Source: Augochlora pura
Lineage: Eukaryota; Arthropoda; Insecta; Hymenoptera; Halictidae
Length of the DNA: 64,000 bases
Assembly: GCF_028453695.1 (NCBI RefSeq)
Contig: NC_135776.1
Location: 7,944,663 to 8,008,662, forward strand
Direction of reading: 5' to 3'
In this document: piece after piece, positions 36,925-50,029 of the stretch
Layout: each line of letters opens with the position of its first letter
How positions within the stretch are numbered: the stretch's first letter is position 1
Position numbers and translations under genes: made by a program
Notes under the pieces: model-generated
Seen by the model: the letters and a program-made list of their open reading frames with translations, nothing else
Database searches by the model: none
Told to the model about the DNA's origin: nothing

Positions 36925-37639
36925 TCTGGAACATGTCTGAAAGCTTTGACGGAACATCGTCGATCATGAAACTTTGGTATAGATACACAATTCCGGGATA
37001 TACAGTTCAAGGGTCTTACAGTTCCTCGTATCTACGAATTACATTATATATATATGTATATATCGCTCCTATATCTTGACAAGATTACGTTCCGGGATTA
37101 TAGCCGATGGTACAACAGCTCCCTTAAGAGAATCCCAAAACCGAGCTATTAGACGTTAACAAATTACATCTACAATTCCCGGATTGATACCGAACACGTT
37201 CAACTAACATATAGGCTGTGTAATCTAAATTCGTAATTTTGAAAATTATGCTCAACTTTTCACGAATCATATTCAACCCTTTGCAGTCGTATTATGTTTA
37301 TACACGAGGACTATGTAAAAATTAAAACTTATCATTATGCATTAAAACTTATTATTATTATATATCACATATATTACATATATATAAACTTTTAAAAAGA
37401 ATTAACAAATTTTTTGCTTCTCTTGTGTTAATCTTGCATACCATATATTATTATATTTCGTTCCACGAAAATGAATTCCTACGATTTCTATGTGAAATTT
37501 AAAAATTGAATAACATTTTATAAATAGATATACAATAGGAACTATAAAGTATATGTACATATATTTGTATTACATATAAAAATTGAATAAGTAAGGACCA
37601 GTCTACTGAATCAAAAGCTTAATTTTATTTGTAGACACG
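36925..37639. other. Mostly AT-rich; lone TTAA-element-like left end
   Basis: ATTCAACCCTTTGCAGTCGT at about 37272 begins a segment, GTATTATGTTTATACACGAG, also found in related form at 58435-58460. GTTCCACGAAAATGAATTCC near 37464 is the reverse complement of GGAATTCATTTTCGTTGAAC near 58480. The two loci look like decayed, rearranged copies of one element. Confidence 0.4.
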
Positions 37640-37880
37640 TGAATTTAATTTTTATAAAAGTGAATGAAATCTAAGAAATAATTAACTTTCAGTGCAAAAG
37701 GGTGAATACAATTTCTAACTAATAATTAATTTCGAGTGCAACAAGGTGAATACGATTTAACAAAATGATTAATTTTGAGTGTAAAAAGGTGAATAGAACT
37801 TTTGAAAAATGATTTTCATTTGAAAAAAAGTGAATACAATTTTTTAAAAATAATTAATATTAAATGCAAAAGGTTGACTA
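37640..37880. repeat. ~43-bp tandem repeat
   Basis: AGTGCAAAAGGGTGAATACA recurs with changes near 37692, 37736, 37779, 37821 and 37864. Its unit includes TAATTAATTTCGAGTG. Confidence 0.82.
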
Positions 37881-37895
37881 TGGCCTACAACAGAA

Positions 37896-38143
37896 TTAAC
37901 CCTTTGCGGCCAAATGGCAACCCCAAAGCGTCGCGAGAAATAATAACGCCACATTTCAAAATAATATTTATAAAATTTACTTATATTCAAAAAATTATTA
38001 AGAGCTACTAACTGTTGCAAAAATTCAATTTATTAACTATTTCAAAATTCAATTGCATTATGTACAAAAAAGTCCAAGTTATATCAAATGAAAATAAATC
38101 TTTTGGATGTCCAGTTAAAATGGCTCAAACTGCGAAGGGTTAA
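37896..38143. mobile_element. TTAA-flanked MITE-like element, family B
   Basis: It begins TTAACCCTTTGCGGCCAAAT and ends CTCAAACTGCGAAGGGTTAA. Perfect TTAA flanks and an imperfect ~20-bp inverted repeat continuing into TGGCA/TGGCT. 248 bp, no coding capacity. It adjoins the 43-bp tandem array. Confidence 0.83.
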
Positions 38144-38509
38144 AATTCGGGTGCAGGACGACAATTGATATTCGTGCTCCCGTGCGAAAGGTTCATCAAT
38201 ATTTATCGTTCACACGATGCTACAATTACATTTAAGAACGCCGTGAGAATGCTTTTATAAACGGGATTCATTGGTACAACGCGTACACGTTTACCCGACC
38301 ACGCGGAAAATACGTTTTACTAATTCGGAGATCTCCGAAAGCTGGGATGTTGTACTCGCGTCGTGGCGGCAATAAATGAAAATTAATATCATATTTCCCG
38401 TAATCTGCTAATTATTGTACATCGGACCTGTTAATGATGGTAAGGTAACTCAACGATTTCCCCGAGTTCTCTGTATCATGTTCACGCATGAATACGTGTA
38501 TTAATACAC
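38144..38509. other. Mixed unique stretch
   Basis: Moderate GC, no feature recognised. Confidence 0.4.
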
Positions 38510-38700
38510 GGGGTGTCTCGACTGAAACCAACTCAGCGAAATTGTTATTACTCGAGATATTTGAAAACTTTATTAACAAAAGTTGTTGAATTTAGGGAGA
38601 TATATAGTGCAACAGTAAGCACTTTTTTGTAGTTGGCGAATTTTCGGAGATTTTAAGGTCGTTTAGAATTTTTAATTATGGTCCTATATTTTTTTTTATA
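38510..38700. mobile_element. Possible transposon-end fragment starting GGGGTGTCTCGACTGAAA
   Basis: The opening phrase and the following TACTCGAGATATTTGAAAAC resemble the GGGTGTCCC-type termini seen in many insect transposons. The other end is not identified. Recalled similarity only. Confidence 0.3.
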
Positions 38701-38739
38701 CATTAATTGATGCAATTTGACGTTTACTATAAAAATGTA

Positions 38740-38900
38740 TTATATATAATAAAATATAATATAGTATAGTATAGCATAGCATAGCATAGTATAGCATAAT
38801 ATAATATATTATTATATACTACTGTATATAATATCAATATAATTTATATATTAATATAATATTAATTTAATTATTGTAACGTCATATCCTCGGGAAATAT
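38740..38900. repeat. (ATAGC/ATAGT)n and AT repeats
   Basis: About 38763-38800 is a pentanucleotide run ATAGTATAGCATAGCATAGC, followed by TAATATA repeats. Confidence 0.88.
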
Positions 38901-39544
38901 ATTTACATATATTGGGAGGAATATGATTTGTTAAATAAATATTATATATTACATAATATTAAAAAAGGTATTATACTATACATTATATAAAAGCGTCGAA
39001 AAATTATTAGTTTAGTACATGTTTTAATTTTATTTCTGTGAATTTTGCCTTCCTCAAAAGTGTATATTATGTACATTAAGGTTTTTGCAATTCAAATGAA
39101 ATTAAACAACGAATAATTAACCACCTAACGCAGAAATTAATAATTTTTGTTTAAATTAATAATTTTTCAGTATACATACGTCGATGCATTTCTATAGAAA
39201 ATAACGTTTGCATCAACTAATAATTAAAAACATATACAATCCTAATTAAAGATTTGAAGATCGGTGCAAACATGTTTGTCCAAACCCATTAATTATTTAA
39301 AGTAGGGGATACTTTGTTGGTTTCGCATGCACTGGACGTATCCGGTGAGATCAAACGAGGGAACAGAGAAGCAAATAAATAAAATAGCCGTACGTGTCCA
39401 CGTGCAGAAATATTCATGCGTTGCCATACTCGTGCAGAGACTGGCGCGCATAACTGTCACCGCGAGTTGAACGCGAAAGAATTCCACGCGATATAAAGCG
39501 AAATCATGTTTAAATTAGTATAATCAAATTATATACAACGGAAA
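38901..39544. other. AT-rich then mixed spacer
   Basis: 39290-39490 is GC-richer with an unrecognised 64-codon minus-strand frame. Rest AT-rich. Confidence 0.45.
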
Positions 39545-39815
39545 CGAATTTGATGGAATTGCAGGAGAATGAATTTTGCGAAATTGCAGGAAGATGAATT
39601 TCATGCGATTCCGTGAAACTGAATTCTATGCAATTCTGTGAAATTGAATCTTATGCGGATTCTGTGAAAGTGAATTTTAAGCGATCGCGTAAAATTGAAT
39701 TCTATGCGATTCTGTGAAATTGAATCTTATGCGATTCTGTGAAATTCAATTTTATGCGAGTCTGTCAAATTCAATTTTATGCGATTCCGTGAAATTCAAT
39801 TTTGATTGAATTGAA
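39545..39815. repeat. 25-bp minisatellite
   Basis: About ten units of GAATTTTATGCGATTCTGTG plus AAATT, with a regular 25-bp period in its right half. Confidence 0.93.
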
Positions 39816-41800
39816 ATTTGGAAGAAAGTTGTACTTGAACGTTGTATGATCGTGTACACCCTTTATTGTGGCGAACATGCTTGTCTGATCATCGTTTACT
39901 AGTTCTACTTATGATCGCTGCAAACTATGACACCCTGTTATCAGTTTCCCATCGATCTTAACGTCCCCATTCATCAATTTAGGTCGAGTAACTATAGAAA
40001 TCTAGCCACACTATGCGTTGTTAATATTTATAAACAGAGTTTAAAACTGCAGAGAAAATTTGTTATTTTCTATCTTTGTTATCTCTAATAATTTCATAAT
40101 CTGTAATCATTTTCTATTTGTTATTTGGTTTTTTATCTTGTGTGACAGAATCGTCTACTTTAGGCAGCAAATATTTTTGCAATACAAATGAATTTGTTTA
40201 GAATGTATAGTTAGTAAATAATTTTATATTTCTGTTATATTGAAGTTTATTAAATAAGATATTAAGATAATTTATTTAAAGTATAATTTAGTATAAGTGA
40301 TAAAATGTAATATGAGAAATAGAACATTGTTAAAATTATTTTTACTGTTGTATAAAGATGTTCAACGAATTGTTCGCAAAGTTAATATGATGAATGGTGG
40401 TAATTTATTTGATGTATTTTGAAATTTATTAATAGAAGCAATTAATTGTCCAAATTTGTTTGAGGTATCTCGAAAGATTATGCAAACAAATAAAAAATGT
40501 CATTCAGGTAAATATTTGGTTTGTTAATATAAAATAATAATAATATAAAAGAAAATAAAACAAATAATATCCGAAAACATATTTAATTATAAAGTAAGGA
40601 TTAAATGTTGTTAAGTATCTATCTATTATTATGCGGCATCAATTATGGGATCTTAAATAAATATACACAAGAATTATATATACAATATATATTGTATATA
40701 AATATCGGATTTAAAAATTGAAATGTTATTACTATTAATAATTTCCACATTTTAAATAATTTTAAATAAACGACGGGGCCATCGATGTTCAGATTGTTAA
40801 AACAATCTACGAAAATTCGGAAAGGTAGCAGATTGGTATACGTTTGGCTAAAGGCAATATCGAAAATCCTTGTGTTTTTAAATTATTTGATGAAAATGCA
40901 AATTTAAACAAAGTTTCTATCCCATTTCTGAAGCACCAGGCACCTCCGTTCCGATTTAATGCTCTTTCCATTCGTGATCGTAAAATCGCACACTGTTCGA
41001 TCCCTATAGGGGATTTTGAAACAAAATTAACTCCTCCTAAATTAAACCTTAGAACAACCTAAAGAACATATTAAATAAATCTATGTACAACATGTAGAAC
41101 TTTTCTTGTAAGTTTATTACAAGTTATGTTGCCTTTAAATAATTATACGTTTCATTTTATTAAAATTATACGAAATTTGATCTTGTTAAAATTATACTTT
41201 ATAATTTTATATAATTCTATATGCGATTATATGTAACTATATTTCTTATTCAAAATTTTGTATATTACTTTGACTTTAATTCTTGTTATTTTGTTATAGA
41301 TTTTATATTTTTAAAGAATTACAGATTTTACCTTCGATATATAAAAGAACTATTCCTGCAGAATTTATATACAAATATAGTTTCTCTATGAATTTATTGA
41401 TATTTACTTAATATTTTTATATAATTTCATATCAATTTCATATTTATGTTAAATATGAAAATAAATAAATATTGCTATTTCTATTCTCTATTACTTTCAA
41501 TACAACAATATTATTACTTAATCTTATTATTCCTATTTCCTATTATTTCTAATACATCAATAACAATTTAATAGGAATATTAACGTTTCTTTCTTAGAAA
41601 TAATATAAAATACAAATAAGGAAATTAAGTAATAATATCCTGCATTAAAAAAGCAATAAAAAGTAGAAATAACAGTATTCATATATCACAATAGAAAATA
41701 GAAATAACAATATAGATGCATCAGAAGTAATAATAAAAAAATAGAAATAATAAGAATTCTAAATATACAAATACGATATCTTCTTAAATTTTATTTTACA
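39816..41800. other. AT-rich, nothing recognised
   Basis: AT-rich. 41470-41760 has ATTATTTCTAATA/TAGAAATAA-like phrases on both strands that could pair weakly. A 72-codon + frame at 40844 has no known motif. Confidence 0.5.
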
Positions 41801-42430
41801 TATCAGCAACATCAAAAATCACTTCGAGGCCTATAACTATGTACCGTATACTAAAAACGGTGGAAGCCTCACTAAATTCAGTTTTATAATTCTCATAACA
41901 CGCCAGTGACTTTTACAGATTTATTTTAGGTCCGATTGCTTTACCATTGGGCGCCCCAAATTTTCGTCTTTGATCCCAAAGATCAAAAACACTGCGCTGG
42001 GTAACGCGGCCAATCAATTTTTTAAGGTATTAATTTCGAAATTCGCAGCTGCTGCCGTAGCAACGTTTCCGTAAATCAGAGGGGCCCCCGATAAAACGAA
42101 GCTAATTCAGAGACTCGGCTAATCCACGCCGAGCAAATGTTCGGGTAATAGAAATCGCGTTTAACGTGCGAGCGAATCGTACACGTTCAATCCCGAATAC
42201 ATTTTTCAGCTCGTTCCTCTATATGTACATCATTAATTTCGAATGGAGGGGCTTTCTCGGAAATGAAATCCGGGAGAGGCGAGCGGTCATTAAGTTCCCC
42301 GGTTGTACGAGTAACCTAATGAATGCTGTTCGTAATTAATGCTTGACCCGATTGCGGAATCAAAACTCTGACCCCGGTGTCTTTGCCGCTCGTCAGGTTT
42401 GTTGCTATTTCGCGGGATTTTTACAGTACA
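41801..42430. other. GC-richer island
   Basis: Moderately GC-rich, CG-containing unique stretch; no long frame. Confidence 0.45.
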
Positions 42431-43720
42431 GGAAATATATAATTCGACTTGGAACAATTTTATTTTACGCGTTTGTTCATATTCATATCGAGTAGATTTT
42501 CCGGTACGAAGATTGCAAAATTGAAAATGTTAAATTTATCGATAGTGACAATTAAGATTAATTGGGAATAAATATAGAAAATTGTGATCCGAGTGGAATT
42601 ATTTAATTGTAAATTGATCTACTGTTATTTTGATTTTTAGAAAATTAAATTATAAATTATAATTATTATGTTATAGAAGGTATTGAATTGGTATAAAATT
42701 TAACCGACTGCGATATTAATTTTTATAACATTTCTACATTTTACGTCATATATTTCTGTCCATGTGAAATTTTAATTATATTTCTCGGAATTTATCGTAA
42801 TAAACAAAATGTTTCATTGTATTTTAAGGATATTAGTATGATATAAATCTTTCTCGACTATGAAATTAATATTAATATAATTTATACATTTTGCATTACG
42901 CATTTGTTCTCGATTGGGAGTTCAATTAAATTTTTCTAGAATAACGAATTGATTTTTTCCTTAAATTTTATGAAAATTGCGTGTTGCGACTGCAGCGGTA
43001 ATTTATCTTCGGTTGCTAAAACATTAATAATAACGACGGTAAGAATGAAGATCCAATTAGCATCGTGTGCCTCAAGAATAAAATTTCTACAACACTGTTT
43101 ATTTTAACAAAACTTAATGAGTGCAAGGAGACCAGTGTGCAAAATATTAAATATGCAACAATAATTATGCATTATTAACGTTATATTGAATATAGCATTA
43201 AACAACAGTATTGAACAATTTTTATAATTTGCAATAGCACAATTGCAAAATTAGTTATTGTATTTATCTCTGAAGAATCATTTCTTACTTTAACTAAGGC
43301 ATTATTCAACGAAAGAATTATTAGAAATAAATGACAATCTCTGAATAGATATTGTTGCTGAAAAAATGTCTTATTTTTTAATAACATTGAAAACACTTTT
43401 ATTACTAATTTGAATGTTCATTAAAGTAAAAGCATGTTTCAAAAATGTTTCTTCTTAAGCTAAGTTATTCGTAGAAATGTTTTTTAGTAGTGTTCTTATA
43501 CTTTTTATAAAAGCTGCATAATTAAATTTGCAGTATTTAATATTTTACTAACTCGAATGTTCATTAACATAAAATCAGATATCAAAAATATTTCTTTTCT
43601 CTTCGTATAAAATTTTTTAACGCACTAATCTATGTAATTTTTATAAAATCTGCTTAATTAAATAATAAAGAAGTTAATTCTCCAAGAATTGATGAATCGT
43701 TTCTCGCTGATTGTTGGTTT
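42431..43720. other. AT-rich, nothing recognised
   Basis: AT-rich. Two related segments, ATAAAATTTTTTAACGCACT near 43606 and TTTTTATAAAAGCTGCATAA near 43504, suggest a weak local duplication. Confidence 0.45.
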
Positions 43721-44110
43721 AATAGTTCCCTCCGATTCCAAGTATTTCGGAGACGGTGAAATTTGAAAATTTAAGAAACGTCAGATCATTCAGCGCGCGC
43801 TCTCTGTTTTATCTGGAAGTTTCGCGCAGCGAGTTCAGGAGACCGCGGAAAGGAACAATTAAAACTTTCGGTTGAAATAGTATCGCCGTCTACGTCACTT
43901 GGGCAAACTGGATTCCTCGGACAGCGGGGGAAAGTTTTCTTTGGTCGTGGCAACACAGCAGTTTAAAACGGAACTTTATGTGATGATTTAAAATACTTTG
44001 CCGCGGCTGCTTTTTAGAGGACGTTTAGTCCTCCGGCGCCGATGTTTCAATGGAGTTTCGCCGGTAGCATCGAGAAATATATATTCAATCGCATTCTAAA
44101 ATCACATCAC
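43721..44110. other. CpG-containing island
   Basis: GC-richer unique stretch without recognisable coding sequence. Confidence 0.45.
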
Positions 44111-44169
44111 CGACGCTGAATGAACTTTTCAGGAAATTGACAATCTTTTATACACTAGTTTCACAGAAT

Positions 44170-44340
44170 TTTTAATTTTATATTACATTATACCATATTA
44201 TACTGTATCATATTATATTACATTGTACTATATTATAATATATTATAGTATATTACATTATACTATATTATAGTATATTACATTATACTATATTATAGTA
44301 TATTGTATTATATTATATTTTACATTATTTACTAATTTAT
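44170..44340. repeat. ~31-bp AT tandem repeat
   Basis: Units of TATATTACATTATACTATAT plus TATAGTA, four to five copies. Confidence 0.88.
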
Positions 44341-44819
44341 AAATACGAATTCTATGACCGAGTATATAATTGATAGAAATGATCCTTGACGACTCAATTG
44401 TTAATAATATTTTTGAAATAAACTGAAATTGTTAAGTCATTCTTTTGCCGTTCGCAGACATTAACAAACTTTAGCTTATTTAACACATTTATCAGAAAAA
44501 ATATAATTTGTCGAATCATATAAAAGGAGAATGTAAAACCAGATTAGAGTAACAATATTATATAATATTAATTAAAGTAACAATATTAGAAGAATTTAAA
44601 GATATTATTACATTGTCTTCAATTTATTGCAATCATTGCAAACAGGAAGACATTTCTATCTAGCTGATGCTGTTCTACTTTAACTTTCATTTTGCATTAA
44701 GATCTACAATCGAATTATAACAATTAGTTTCCTAATACTATTATATCTCGTAGATTCTACCAAAGTTCACTTTACTTACTGCAACAAAAATTAACTTTCA
44801 AGATTGATAGAAACCAGTG
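44341..44819. other. AT-rich spacer
   Basis: AT-rich; nothing recognised. Confidence 0.45.
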
Positions 44820-45215
44820 CTGTTGCTAATTCAATTGCACCGTAATGCAACTTGTCGATTTAACTACACTGTATTTCAATTAGATAGTAATTCAACTATA
44901 CTCCAATTCAATTACATAACCTAACTTGTATTCTGGACTGAATTGCATCGTAATTTGTAACCTGAATTCAACTAAATTATAATCCATAACCTTTATTGAA
45001 TTACACCGTAATTTTTAATATTAAGTAAATTACATCATAATTCTAACTGTAATTGAATTACATCGTAATTTGTAACCTCAACTCAATTATACCATAATTC
45101 GTAACCTTAATTGAATTGTATCATAATTCGTAACTTTAATTTAATTGCATCATAATTCGTAATCTCAACTCAAATACACCATAATTCGCAATTAATTGAC
45201 TGTAATTACTCAGCA
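44820..45215. repeat. 29-bp minisatellite
   Basis: Units of CGTAACCTTAATTGAATTGT plus ATCATAATT, regular 29-bp period at 45065-45190 and more diverged to the left. Confidence 0.92.
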
Positions 45216-45960
45216 CCGTGTAATTGTACCTCAATCGCAATTACATTCGAATTAAATCGAATAGTCAAGATCGACAAATTTCCGTGGGAATTGCGAGGTT
45301 AGTAGACGTACACGTACGCGGCGTTTCTCCGGCGTCCGCGCGCGAGCGTAGTTACAGAGTGTATCGGTGTCCTACAGCCTTAACAAGACCGGGAGAGAGC
45401 GTTAACAGCCACGTTCGGAATGCCAGAGGGGAAAAATGTCGTGCATAAGTTTGAAAAGGCTGAAAACGGTGGTTGGACGGGATAAAAAAAAAAAGAAAAA
45501 AGAAAAAAAGATACGTTTCGAAGCCTTAGAAAATGTGCGGCGTAACGAGGCTTTGTGACGATCCAATCGTCGGTTCCGGCCGGCCGCAATTTTTCTCTGG
45601 CCATCGGCCACTCTATGCCACCCCCTCTTTCTCTCTTATTCTCTCTCTCTCTCACTCTCTCTTTCTCGCCTCTGCTGCTCCTCGTCGTCTACACACGTCG
45701 AAAATGTAATCGTCTTTCCACGGCCGCTTAATTCGCTGCTCGTCGGGGATCGTCCGCGAGCTGCGCAAAAAAAAACACAGACACATCGTAACGCGAAACC
45801 TACGGAATCGAATTCGATCGGATTCGACGCTGCCGAGCGTGATCCGGCGTACACTGCGATCCATAAGTATCGGGTGACTGCGACACTTTTCACCGGGCTC
45901 TTCTTTGTTTTACTGTCGCCCGTGAAATTGGCAGCGTGCATTGCGAAACATTTCGATATA
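45216..45960. other. CpG-rich island with CT run
   Basis: CG-dense block; A-rich run at 45486-45510; CT-rich run at 45622-45667 with pyrimidines on the + strand. Overlapping minus-strand frames of 69-101 codons derive from these low-complexity runs and are not recognised. Confidence 0.5.
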
Positions 45961-46370
45961 GAATAGCTCTAGGAAATGTCTATTTTACTAATTAACGTTG
46001 GAGTTCTGTTTAGATGTGGGAATAGTAATTGCGCGTTTCGCTATTTGACTTTTAATTAAAAATTTTTGTCAAACTAGGATGTTGGTGTTTTTGTAATTAA
46101 ACTAATTTCTGGTGGAAATATATGTACCATAAGTGCGTATGAATTATGCAGAATTATTTAAAATTAATAGTATTAATTTTAATTGACTTACGTGTCATTC
46201 GATATTTTTATTTTTATTTTTAATTTTTAAGACATGTTTAGCAAAATTTAACAAAGTCGTGTATTAATGCTATTGGAGCATCTAAAGTGACTTTTGTAAT
46301 TATTGACGCAATTGGTTGGAAAATATTTGCAACACTGAAATTAAATTCTTAAAAAATTTGTTTCAAAATC
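45961..46370. other. AT-rich spacer
   Basis: AT-rich; nothing recognised. Confidence 0.45.
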
Positions 46371-46716
46371 GCTCTAAATCCTTGGAAAATCTTTGTTGAT
46401 AGATAAACTATACTAAATGTCCAAATGCTCAGAATCTGTACTCCTCGCGCGACAAGAAAGCACCTTTGTGTTTACATTCCCTTTCTTACTAGCTGACCCC
46501 ACTTCCGCAGCTATTAGTCACTATCCATCGCCATGAATCTCTGTCACAGTTTTCAACCAATAGCGGCTCTGATAACTCTGACAGTGGAGTATAGCTAGCA
46601 AGAAGGGGAATGCAAACACAAAGGTACCTTCTTGTCGCGCGAGGACTATAGATTCTGAGTATTTGGACAATTAGAACAACTTGACTATCTAACAAAGATT
46701 TTGCAAGGATTTAGAA
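46371..46716. mobile_element. Foldback element with ~123-bp arms
   Basis: The left arm 46371-46494 and right arm 46593-46716 are reverse complements with scattered mismatches. Landmarks are CTCGCGCGACAAGAA, AACACAAAGGTNC, GATTCTGAGNATTTGGACA and AACAAAGATTTTNCAAGGAT. The ~98-bp loop is unique sequence. It has no coding capacity. Outer edges blend into a tandem repeat on the right, so boundaries are approximate. Confidence 0.85.
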
Positions 46717-46805
46717 TGATATTTGCAAGGATTTAGCATAACTTTTGCAAAGATTTAGAATGATCTTTGCAAGAATTTAGAATGATTTTTGCAAGATTTT
46801 AGATC
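46700..46805. repeat. ~22-bp tandem repeat beside foldback element
   Basis: Four to five units of TTTGCAAGGATTTAGAATGA. The unit overlaps the outer edge of the right arm, and the left arm carries one inverted copy of it. Confidence 0.8.
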
Positions 46806-46859
46806 AATTTAGTAAAAATGTACTATATCAAAATGAAAAAACTACAATATTTCGAATTC

Positions 46860-46892
46860 ATAGTTAAAATTGCTTCGAGTGCAAAGGGTTAA
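46860..46892 (-). mobile_element. Lone right end of TTAA element, family A
   Basis: AATTGCTTCGAGTGCAAAGG then GTTAA is the reverse complement of the family A tip (TTAACCCTTTGCACTCGAAG). No matching second end is seen within about 300 bp. Confidence 0.6.
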
Positions 46893-47270
46893 CAAAGTAC
46901 TAAATAAAGTTAGATATAAAATTAGTAAAAGTATTGTTAAAATTCTAAGCGAAGTTAAAGTTTAAAAAACATCAGCGTTAAAATTAAGTACCATTATGCG
47001 TCAATTTTACCCTTTAGACAACACAATTATTATCCTGAAAAATTTGAATAAAAATAATGTCTTCTAGTTGCTTTGTGACATTCATTAAAATGACAACAAA
47101 TGATTTTATTTTAAAATCTATACTAAGATTTTTGGAATTTATGTACGGCAAAGAATCGACGATTTTTGAGAAAATTCTTTTATAGAAAAATGTCACCGTT
47201 TCGTTTCTATAAACATTTCGACACTAATAAGTAGGTAATAAAACTTATTTACAGGAGCTTTAAAAGTCCG
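46893..47270. other. AT-rich spacer
   Basis: AT-rich; nothing recognised. Confidence 0.45.
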
Positions 47271-47275
47271 ATATA

Positions 47276-47390
47276 TTCCGAGGGTTAATCCGAATTTCGA
47301 ATAATCGGGAACCGTACATAATCGAGACATGTTCCGAGGATCAATTTGAATTTCGAACAATCGAAACCTTACATAATCGAGGCCATGGAA
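47276..47390. repeat. 56-bp tandem duplication
   Basis: Two copies of TTCCGAGGNTNAATTTGAAT followed by TTCGAANAATCG and TACATAATCGAG. The CCGA/AATCG phrases faintly recall pogo/Tigger ends, but no TA-flanked inverted repeat closes it. Confidence 0.82.
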
Positions 47391-48917
47391 AATAGTCACG
47401 TGATATAATCCAGGTTGGCGTAGCTACGAATGTTCTAATCAAGCCATTTCATCGAAGCAATGCCTATTGTATCCGCCTCGAATCAGATAGAACAATTCTC
47501 TATATTATAAATGACGCGTAGAGCTGCGTCAACAAAGATACAACAAATATAGACTGCAGATTTTATTAATGCATTTTACGAACTGTTTAGCTCTAATTTA
47601 AAACCTTAGGAAAATTAGAAAAATTCAGCCGTTTATTTTCAAAATGATCCAAAGATTTATTTCCAAAATCATCGAGCCAGCTATTTTAATACGTTACTGT
47701 GTTATATAATAATTTATATAATTCTATTTCGCCATTTCTGCGTTTTATATAATTTTATTTCAGCATCAACCTTTAGAACGCAATGAGCCTTAGAAACACA
47801 AAAACATTATACTACCCTATTATCAGTTCTCAATGTTACTAAATATTTATTAAAACCCAAAATTCTTAACTATATAGTATATTTCACTTGATTATTATTA
47901 TTATATTATATTGTTATAGTTCGTTATTACGTTCTATATTATACTTTTCAAAAACATAGCTTCTTTTAAGAGAAAACGAGAAAATATATTTAAATACGTA
48001 AATTAAAATATTAAAATATAGAAATAATAATTTAAAATACATAACGTAAAAATTAACTATATTTATCCGAAGAGCAAAGCAAAATACAAGTTCCCCATCC
48101 ACTGTAAAGATTAATAGATAGGAATACTAATTGATCACCCATTTATGATTTTCCATCTCGCTTTTTTACCACAAATGCGTACAATAAACAAAATAGACGA
48201 ATCGGTTCAATCGAGCTCGTTTCACGAAAATCCTGATCATCAAATTACGCCGCTAATACGTCAAATGAGCGATTCGATTACTCATTATCGCGCAGATAGC
48301 ATAGATGTGTCAATTACTGTAGGTCACCGATTACTGTGCTCTCGGATTATTTTTAAATAAAATAAAATTCAGCTTAAAAATATCGACAAATGTTATGTCT
48401 CTTCTAATAAATAAAACTTTGAATTAATTAACTTAATGTATTATGAATAAAAACGTCATTCATAAATAATGTTAGATGAATTTTACAGTTTATTTATGTC
48501 ATTCTTGATTAATAAAACCTCACACATAAAGGATTGTCTTCAAAGCCAAAAAATTAGGTATTTATTTAAAAAAAGTACGAAATATGAAACACTGTCAAAA
48601 TTCTGACCCTTGCTTGAAACAGTAACTCAAAGAATTGATTAAAACAGTAAAAAATTGACAGAGCACATGAAAGTCAATGTAAAGATTCTAGCCATACTTT
48701 TCAACATTTTACTTTATAAATTCACCAACACAAATTCTGTTACATAACATCTAGCTACAAACAAAAATGTTTATTCGAATACATTCTTACCCAAGAACAT
48801 ACTGTCCCATATTGTGTACTTCAATTATTTGATTATTCCCAGTTAAGGAACAGGTGTAATCCGTATTTTGTGTTCAAGATGTCCCCATTTTGGAACGAAT
48901 CGTCTGAAATGAACTTT
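47391..48917. other. AT-rich, nothing recognised
   Basis: Mostly AT-rich. 48130-48360 is less so, with an unrecognised 71-codon + frame. Confidence 0.5.
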
Positions 48918-49121
48918 GATGATACTAGTATTGTCATCGCTTTATTATAATAAACGCTATTATAATAACAGCGTCTTAATCAGCGTCATATAACAAATCG
49001 ATGATACTACTATTATCATTTTCTTTCTTCGATAAATTATGGAACCCCATAATCATTGATTTCATTACTATTATTATAACAGCGTTTATTATAATAAAGC
49101 AATGATAATTCTGCTATCATC
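48918..49121. mobile_element. Foldback element with 41-bp arms
   Basis: Arms 48918-48958 and 49081-49121 are inverted copies with a few mismatches, containing GCTTTATTATAATAAACGCT. The 122-bp interior has further related ATTATAATAACAGCG and TATTATTATAACAGCG segments on the same strand. No obvious target duplication. Confidence 0.75.
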
Positions 49122-49199
49122 GGTTTTCTTTTTTCGTTTATCTTTGTTTTCATTGCAACTGAAAAGTGTTACTGACGTTTGTTTATATTATACTAATTT

Positions 49200-49995
49200 A
49201 CGCTCCATGAGAGCTCTTCCCACCTTATATGATTTCGCCGCGAAAATATTTCTCACATCTCTCGGATGCTTCGTATTCGAACGGCGCGCAACGTTCGCGA
49301 AGTGCACAGTGCTGGAAATCCGAGTCGAAATATTTCTAGACGATAGTGTACGCGCGCGCGCGCGCGGATCCCGCGGCCGTTTTCCGGAGGCTCGCACAAA
49401 TTAATCCGACCACGATCTTTTTTACCGATGGCCCCGGATTTTTCGCTGCGGATTTCACCGAACGATTTCGACGGAGGTCGCCGATTCCGAAAAGCGAGGA
49501 CGAGAGGGCCGACCGGACCACCTCCGACGTACGATTTCGCCGCGGCACCACCACCGCCGCCGCCGCCCCGACTATGCACCAAACCGACAGTCGAGATTCA
49601 TTGATTCTCTTCCCTAACCGGATTTCAATGGAGTGCTTGCTTGTATTCCCCCGAATTCGTTTTCTGCATTGAAACGAACCTTCCGATTGTTTGCAGGCAT
49701 TTTCGTATTCGGCCGACGAAGGAACGGGTGACGAGCATTCCGATATTTCGCCCGCGTCCCTTCGCGCGCGCCTCGCCCTCTTTTGTCCACTGTCGAAGAA
49801 TTAGAAACGCATTCTTGCAAGCGGATGCATTTTGTAGTTTTTTCTCTCGATTTTTTCGACACTCGCGCGATCAACCTTGTCTATTAACATATAATCGAGC
49901 AGGTTTTAAAAGTCGTTTGAGGCACCGCGTGCAAAAAGAAGTTGAGTTACGATTTCAGTTTTTAGGTTAGCGTGCGAAAAATATAGACGCAGACT
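49200..49995. other. CpG-rich island with alternating CG run
   Basis: CG-dense block with an alternating CG run at 49348-49367 and a CCACCACCGCCGCCGCCGCC run near 49547-49566. At least seven overlapping frames of 69-109 codons on both strands are arginine-rich and mutually incompatible; none is recognised. It is the island closest upstream of the visible timeout exons. Confidence 0.55.
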
Positions 49996-50029
49996 ATAGA
50001 TGCATAATTATAGACTCAAAGCGACTTTT

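Noticed and set aside
49253..49970. Several 69-109-codon frames on both strands near 49.2-50.0 kb as possible upstream timeout exons
   Set aside because: None contains TIMELESS-domain motifs or a phase-1 donor needed to join exon A; arginine-rich composition follows from CG content.
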